A stretch of 64,000 bases of DNA from Arbacia lixula (lineage: Eukaryota; Echinodermata; Echinoidea; Arbacioida; Arbaciidae). The notes beneath the pieces are model-generated. The model worked only from the letters and a program-made list of their open reading frames with translations. It was not told the origin of the DNA and ran no database searches. Position 1 is the first letter of the stretch; each line of letters begins with the position of its first letter. Location of the stretch: positions 12,878,559-12,942,558 of the forward strand of contig OZ022583.1 in the NCBI GenBank assembly GCA_963669155.1. The letters are read 5' to 3'. Below are positions 25,639-34,600 of this stretch, piece after piece. Both the position numbers and the translations under genes were made by a program.

Positions 25639-28600
25639 CAGACCATGATTCTTTGTACTGTTCTAGTTCGAAAAAGATGTACAGACACTAGTTCCTTATA
25701 CACCTTATCATTAATAAGCGTCCACACAAAGAATTTCATTGTATCCTGAAACAAAAGTGGTATATATTGGTGTGGAAAACATAGCGGTATACCTATACCT
25801 ATACCTATACCTATACCATATAGCTACGATGAATTTGGCTTGCGTGCACACGGTGGAAGAGCGTTTCAGCAGCATTTCTGAGCACTTGTGACGCGAGTGC
25901 TATTAGCCATTAGGTCCCTTTCATATAGTTTGCGTGTGTGTTTGTTATGCTATTCGTAGAATCTGAAACATTTCTCCCTTTGCCATCTGTCACTGGAACG
26001 CTGTTTAGAAATTGTGGCGGGGATATGTCCTGCTTCAATATGTCGTCACTTGGTCATTCATGGCAGTTGGAATGCAAAGGCTTGCAGTAGCATTCCTTCT
26101 GAATGGCTCTTCAATGACATGCCCACTAAAATGCCCCATTTACATTGAAACCTTATCCATTTCCAACAATTGCAGTAGCATTGCTTCTGAATGGCTTTGC
26201 GATGTCCACTACTACCCTGTTTACATTGAAGCCTTAACCTTTTTCATCAATCAGAGTCACATTCTTACTGAGTGGATTTCGCAATGGCATGTCCACTAAT
26301 GCCCTGTTTACATTGAAGCCTTAACCTTTTTCATCAATCAGAGTCACATTCTTACTGAGTGGATTTCGCAATGGCATGTCCACTAATGCCCTGTTTACAT
26401 TGACGCCTTAACCCTTTTCATCAATCAGAGTCACATTCTTACTGAGTGGACTTTGCAATGGCATTTCCACCAATGCCCATTTTACATGGAAGTCTTATCC
26501 GTATCTGACAATTGCAGTATCATTCCTTCTGAATAGATTTGCTATAGCATGTCCACTAATACCCTATTTACATTGAAACCTTAACCATATACAGTATCTC
26601 AATCAGACTATAAGCTTAATTGGTTTGAATTGAATTGAATATTTATTATTAATAAATCTCCATACCAAGGTAATGTCATCCCATGATGGACTCCTCAGCC
26701 ACATTCAGATTTTGTTTGCAGTCATGTCTGTTCTGGTCTAATTAATTAGTGTATCGGACCTGAAGTGGACACAACTGCAAAAAAAAAACATCAGGATGTC
26801 ACTATTACTCCATAGTGGATAATATGGGACAGCTTACACCTACAGTTGAGGCCAAAAGTTTACGTACACCCATGGAATTCAGTGAAATTTGTTTGCTTGC
26901 CAAACATCGTAAAAGTTACTCTATCTTCAGAACAATAAATACTATCAAGATGAATTTGGTATCAGATGAAAGAGTGTATTAAGCTCTTTCACATTATTGG
27001 GATGCCGTTGGGATTAATTCAAATTTCAGGTGGCATTTTCTTTGAAGAAAAAAATATTCATGCCAAATGTATGCTATTGTTTGTTATTATATTTTCAAAC
27101 AACGTTTGAGAAGTAACTAGCACAAATATGAAATGATTTTGTCAAGTTTTAATTTTTAATTTGTTGAAAATATGAAGAATTCTTTGGGAAAAATGACATC
27201 TAAATATTTTTCAGCTCCTGATGAAAAAGCAATGTGATGAAGGGGTATAAAATACCCATTTGTTGGATATCAAATTCATCATGATAGCACAAATATTTTA
27301 TAAGATACAGTAAATTTTATGATGCTTGGCAAGTGTCAATTTTTTCTCTGAATTTCCTGGGTGTAAACTTCTAGCCTCAACTGTATATACAGTGTTGAGA
27401 ATTGAATTGTGTGTTCTAGCAGTTAAAATCACAATACACAATAAGTAAAATACAGGTTGTTCATGAACACGCTTTTGCAAATATGACAAAAACATGTTAT
27501 TGCAAGTATTTTTGTACAAATACATATATGGCCTTGTCTACATCTATTAACAATTCATGTCATTTTGTCTTTCTCTCTCTATTGGTTTACCTCGCACAGC
27601 TGGCAGGCATTTCCAGATCTTCAACATAGTGGCCGAGAAGCAGCTGTATCGGTGTACCATGAAAGACGAAGTGCAATATTGGACCTGGCTGAACGATGAT
27701 GTCATCGGCATAGTGGGGTCAAAGTTCATCTATCACTGGGACCTCTCACCTTTAGGTATGCAGCAAAAATACAAATTATACAAATTATATTATTTTTCAA
27801 TATAGATGAGTTATTAAGATAAGATAACATAAGATTCTATGGACCCCTTCTGGGTTTGAGATTTTAACCTATTTACAATGATATACAATAACATGACACT
27901 AAGATACAGGACGTCACCTCTTCAGTATTTAGAACATAAGTGCACAGGATTTCTCATGATGCTACAACTATGTGTAACTTCATGACTTTGAATAGCAACA
28001 TCAATGAATCAAATTCTTTTTAGGCTAGATTTTAGTAAAAGGGCTTTTTGGGGTAATTTCAATTTACAAAGAAATTTTAGGCTTACACCCAGTAGTAAGG
28101 ATAGCGTGCTCCATCCTGTAAATGGATGAAAAATAAATCAGACATTCTTTTTAGTTCATGACTTTAAAAATGATGGTGTATTTTTCCCTCCACGTGGGCG
28201 TTAATTCATGTTTAGCTTTATATGTTGAAGTGCAGACATTGTTCAATCCATAATATATGTCCATGTATCTTCTTGGAAAGTTCCATTGTTGAATATATGT
28301 TTACAACCACTACTCATTTTACATCCAAAAAGCTTATAAATTTCTTAAGAAGATCTAGATGCATCTTATATTTAGACAGCCTTGAATTGCTGCTTTGGAT
28401 TACGAAGCATTATATTTTTGCTTTGTTTCCATTCGCACAAAGCCTAGCATGGAGTCGAGTCACGCGGTCATATGATCATAACAGGGAGTAAAACCTAAAG
28501 GAAAAAACTATTTATAATTGCTTCCTTGCTCGGCTCAAGGAAGACATATTCCTTGAAAAATATTGTACACGGAGGATTTGACTGACTCTGTGGACATGAT

Positions 28601-31600
28601 GAAATATGACACACACACACACACACACCAAGCATGACCGTGGCATGCATGCATACTACAGGAAAGCATAGAGTGGCCTTGACGTGGGAAACGATAATGG
28701 CAGCCGTTTATCGGCGATTATCTAGGGGAAGTGACTCGATCACATGATAGGCATGCATTCCACGTGATGCCATGGTCGTGCGTGCGCGTATGAGCGTGTT
28801 ATTTCATTTTGCCCTGTTTGGCAGATAAATGCCCTGGTCGTATCTGACGGAATGCCAAGATGCTATTAAGTCTGCAACTCTAATCCAGTGATTAGAGATT
28901 AGAGTTGATTAGCTGCCAGATTTGCGAGTCACGGTACTTGTGATATGTGGGATTAATTTCATATATGGAAAGTGACATACTTTTAGTGAATATGTCATTC
29001 TAGAATGATCAAATTTGTCCTCCTGTGGCATGATTTTTAGGTACAAATAGATTTTAAAGGAAGGATGTTTAGTAAAAAGAAAACCCTGAAGTACTGTGTC
29101 CTTGCTGTGATTTACTTCTCCTCCTCCTCAAACCCTTCTTCTTCTTCTTCTTCTTCTCCTTCTTCATCTTCTTCTTCTTCTTCTTCTTCTTCTTCTTCTT
29201 CTTCTTCGTCATCGTCTTCGTCTTCTTCTTCTTCTTCTTCTTCTCCTCCTCCTCCTCCTCCTTCTTCTTCTTCTTCTTCTTCTTCTTCTTCTTCTTCTTC
29301 TTCTTCTTCTTCTTCTTCTTCTTTTTCTTCTTCTTCTTCTTCTTCTTCTTCTTCTTCTTCTTCTTCTTCTTCTTCTTCTTCTTCTTCTTCTTCTTCTTCT
29401 TCTATTTCTTCTTCTTCTTCTTCTTCTCTGATGTAATGATGATGTAATACAATGATGTAATACAATATGATATATTGCAGTATTTATTTCAAAACCTCCC
29501 ATTCCACCCCTTATCCTTAATCTGAGCAGAGCAGCTAAATTCTAACTTCTGTTGATGTAATACAATATGATATACATGTACTGCCATATTAATTTCAAAA
29601 TGTCCCAATCTATCACTCATCTTTAATCTGAGCATAGCAGCTGAATTTTCAGTTGTTTTCATGTAATTCAATATGTTATACTGCTGTATTCATTTCAAAA
29701 CATCCCAATCTATCCGATGACTTTAATCTGAGCATTGCAGCTAAATTCTATGTACTTTTAATGTACTACAAATGGGTGTGGTAATCTCTCTGGAGAAACT
29801 GAAACTTACCATTACAAGTCCATATCATCTTACTAGAAACCGCTTTCATTTAATTAACCGGTCCTGTACGAGTGCTTTGATTTGATTCCACATTGATGTG
29901 AGTGTGGCAGGTATAAGTGCAGTGGAATGTATCAAGTGGCAATATTCTCACAAGTGCAATTTTTTAAATGGTTGCCCTGTACAGTAGGTTTGAAGTGTTT
30001 TTGCTGGAACTTTGCCAGCCTAGGTTCTATGGTATGGAGTGTTCACTTGCTGTTTCTTAGAAGTTACAAGTCACAAGGTAGCCTTGTTTTCAGGCTTTTG
30101 GACATTTTTAAAGGGAATATACCGTACTGGGACGGGAAAAAAGGTGATCGTTAGAAATCTTCTTGCCAATGGTCTTAAATTCATGTATTGTCCATTTTAG
30201 TAATTTGCTGTCCAGAAGTTATTTGCCCTCAAATGATCCACATTTGGAGTAATTAGTGATTAAATTACAAATCCTCAAAATGTTCGGCCCAAACATTTTG
30301 AGTAATTACTCATTACTCCAAATGTGGATCATTTGAGGGCAAATAACTTTCAGCAAGTTTCTAAAATGGACAATACATGAATTTAAGACCATTGGTAAGA
30401 AGAATGCTCATGATCACCCTTTGAAGGCTTATTTGTCTTCCCAGCTCAGTATATTCCCTTTAATCAAAATTACAATATTGAATAAACAGGTCTGCAGGAG
30501 ACTATTCATTCTCATTTCCTTTTCCTTTTTGATGCAGGGAGAAAGGAAGAGAACTTAGGAGTGACTCTCATTTCTTTTTCTTTCTTTTCTCTTTATAACT
30601 ACTTTGTGACTAGTTCACAACCCTCAATAACCACCAACCATTTTCTTCTTCCTCCATTTCATCCCATTTATTTTCGGTTTGAAACACCGAAAACTAAAGC
30701 TAAAAATAGTCTTGTGTAAGTGTAATAAAATATAGAAATTCACCTCTCCTCTTTTTCACTTTTACACTTTCCTTTCCTTTATTCACCCCATGAGTGGGTC
30801 CGAAAAAATACAACCACATGCGTGGTGTTACCGAAAGTTTTATTATTTTCTAAATAGTATTTATTAGTACACTCTCACCATAGAAACATTCAAAGAACAA
30901 TTAGTCTGGAGTTTGTTTGACAATATTTACATGTAGGTAATGTATTCTCTGCTTGCTCCTGGCCTTTCCTATCTGCAGGCTTTTCCTGTCCCATGAAGGC
31001 TTTCCCGCGGCACGGCCGGCTCAACTTCTGCCAGATAGTGGGCTACAAGGTGGACCCGTCTTTTAGATGGTTCGCCGTTCTTGGACTGTACAGAGATTAC
31101 GAGGTGAGAGACTGGGGCCACGCTTATAATGATAATAATAATAATAATACAAAGAATTTATATAGCGCACTTTCCATCTTAACTAGATGCTCAAGGCGCT
31201 TCAGAGCAAATTAAAGAGAGAGAGAAAAAAATACAGAACAGGTATGAACTTGTATGTCAAAAAGCACCATTATACAGGTATGTCTTAAGGTTGCCCTTGA
31301 AGGAGGTCACTGACGTCAGGGTTTTCAAACTCTGTGAAAGAGAATTCCACAGGGTTGGCCCTGCATGAGCAAAGGCCCGTTCTCCCCACGATCTCTTTGA
31401 AACCGGAACTTGCAAAAGACCAGATGGGGAGGAATATAAGGTTCGTGATGGTTGGTAGTTGTGAATTATAGATTTATTGTAACTGGGGGAAGTTCCATTG
31501 ACAATATGAAAGACTAAAAGAAGTATTTTAAAGGCAAGGCGTTCCCTCAGGGGCAACCAATGAAGACTTTTCAAGACAGGGGTGATGTGGCTGCGCTTGT

Positions 31601-34600
31601 CGGTTAAAGTTACAATGCATGCAGCTGCATTTTGTAACTTCTGCAGTTTCCCAATTTGAGAGTCTGGTAAGATGTATAGGAGGCCATTACAAAATCAAGC
31701 CGCGACGAAATGAGTGAATATACTAGTTTCTCTGTTGCAGAGTGAATGAGATACTTTAAATCCAATGTTGCTAATGTAACTAACGGGATCACAAATTAGC
31801 CAGCTATTCACGTCTTCATCAGCCCGAAGCAGCTCACTATTTGGTCAAGAACTCATGGAGTGTTTCTTTTGGGAAAGTTTGACCAAAGTTATCCTGCAGC
31901 AACTACCTATATATGTGGATGAAGGTGATTGAATATTTGCCAAATAATGGTCTGAAAGTTTGTTAGCTGTTTGTGTTTCTACAAACATATTCTCTCTGAA
32001 GTAGTCCACTTTGGTGCAAAATCACTTAGAATCATCTTTAATCATGCAGATATTGGTGCAAAAATGGGCCAATGGCATAGTAAACCCTGTGTGCGCCATT
32101 CAAAGTGTCTCTCAATTGCAATTGAGTGTAATTGATTGTGAAAAAAATGCATCAATGGCGGACAAAGAGTTCAAATAACTTTCGCCTCTTTCTCTCCTTT
32201 ACCAAGGATGGCGACTCCAACTCTGTTTCCGGCGTGGTCCAGATCTACTCGGCGACCGTGGATCGCAGCCAGTGCATCGACGCTCAGGCCGTGACCTTTG
32301 CCTCGTACCGACGTAGCGACAACAAGGCGTGCAACTCCGTCCTCATCCTCGTGAACAGGCAGGCTGGCCTGCAGGGCAAGGTGAGAAGCTTGAGGCCGTC
32401 CCTAGGTCCTTTGCAGCGGATGCATCTTATATCTTGCCTCGGCGTGATGTCTGTACCTCTTTTGCCTCATTCAGATTAGATAAGAATCATCTTAAAGGGA
32501 ATATACTGTACTGGGAGGACAAAAAACCTCCAAACAGGTGATTGTGAGTAATCATCTTACCAATGGTCTTAGATTATTGTACTGTCCATTTTAGAAGCTT
32601 GCTGAAAGTTATTTGCCCTCAAATGATCCACATTTGGAGAAATTAGTGATTTAGTGATAAATTCTCGAAATGTTCGGCCCGAACATGTTGAAGATTTGTG
32701 ATTTAATCATTAATTACTCCAAATGTGGATCATTTGAGGGCAAATAACTTTCAGCAAGTTTCTAAAATGGACAATACATGAGTTTAAGGCCATTGGTAAG
32801 AAGACTGCTCACGATCACCTGTTTGAAGGCTTTTTGCCTTCCCGATACAGTTCACAACAAGCCAGACAAAAGATATGATATATTATTTGTAAGGTTTTCT
32901 TCTCAATCTCTTTGTGCCTTATACTCTTTGAGGAAAATATTTGTTCACAGAGACTCTTTAGTTGAGACAAGGCCTGTTCAGATAGGGCCAAAAAACAGCA
33001 TAACTGAAGGCGTTTAGATGCAAACAATCTTTTTATCACTTCTCCCAGGCAGAAAGATGAAATATTATTTGCAAGGGGCAAGCCCTCATAACACAACAGT
33101 GGTTTAACTTTATACATGTACTACACCTGGGTCCCGTTGCATAAAACTTACCATTAATGGTAACTTTGCCATCAGTGGTAACTACCATGGTAACATCACT
33201 GGACAGCCAATCAAATTCAAGGTTTCCACAGAAGTTGCTATTGATAGCAAAGTTACCATCAATGATAAGTTTCATGCAACGGGGTCCTGGACTTACTTTA
33301 TGGGATGTCAAACAAAACAAAATGGCACATTATCGATTCAATTTAATTGATTTTTTCATTGAAATCACTGGTATATTGAGTTTGTCCATATGAATATTAC
33401 AGTGAATAATTGAACTGACCCACTCTTGTGATTCTTCGTTGAAAATCAATGCTTTTGTGACATCAGCAGATGATTTATTTTGCACCCCCAAAAGTTAGTA
33501 CACAGTCTTAGTTAAACCACCGGTGTATAAATGGACCTATATGTGTGTGTGTGTGTGTGGGGGGGGGGGGTGTCCTGAGCCCTTGTACAATGTTTTTCAC
33601 CGTTACTTTTGCTTTTTAAAGGTGATATTCATAGAAAATCCAAAAATATGAAGATATTCATCTACAGAAAGCATATAAGCAATACAATGAGCTCGGATGA
33701 CATTCAAACAATATATCACTTTCCAAAAAGCGAAATTAGGGTGAAAACAATCATCGTATTCTCGGGGACAAATTTGCCCTACTGTCATCCGAAACGGCCC
33801 TTAGGTCTGACGTAAGAAAAGGGAGGCGTTATTGTGCGTCACACAGGCCAATCCGCAGCTTCTTTTCATGCATTGTTAATGAAACTGTGATAGCAGTTGC
33901 TCGTGGATTAACAGGTGTGATACACAATGGTCATTGTAAAACATATCCCGGCTGTGACGTACACACCACGCCACTTTCCCTTAGGCGATTTCGTAGGTCA
34001 GGAAGAGAGTCAATTAAGTGAAATTTGACTTTCATCAAACACAAAACTGAACACTTTCATGGCATGTTAGCTGCATAAATTGCTTAAATAACTCATTCAA
34101 TTATAAAATAAACTATGTTTATTTGATTTTATTTCCTATAAGTATCACCTTTAATACCATTTTCACTCCATGATGCTTCTCTCTTCCTAGATTCACATTA
34201 TTGAGCTGGGTCCTCATCTGGATGGGAACTGTGCGCTGAGCAACCACACGGAGCAGGTCAACTTTGATGACGAGGAGAGATATGACTTCCCCGTCACCGT
34301 TCAGGTGGGCAATTTTCATATTTTTTCATTTCATTTCGTTTCATTTATTCAACCATTATAAAAACGAAACAACAAAAATACAAAATATTTACAAACATAA
34401 AATAATGGTATAGACCCCTTGGAAAGCAAATCTGCTTATGGGCGGGGCCCTTAACAAAACACAATACATGCATAGTGACAAACAATAAACATTTGAAGGA
34501 AATCAAATAAATGAATTAATTTGCATAATCACACACGACACTGATCTGATCACAATATCTGATTCCAATTACCGCTTTCCAAATTGAGTTCAATTCTCAA

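Noticed and set aside
29065-29465. Poly-serine and poly-glutamate/arginine frames
   Set aside because: Pure translations of a (CTT)n array whose length differs between haplotypes.
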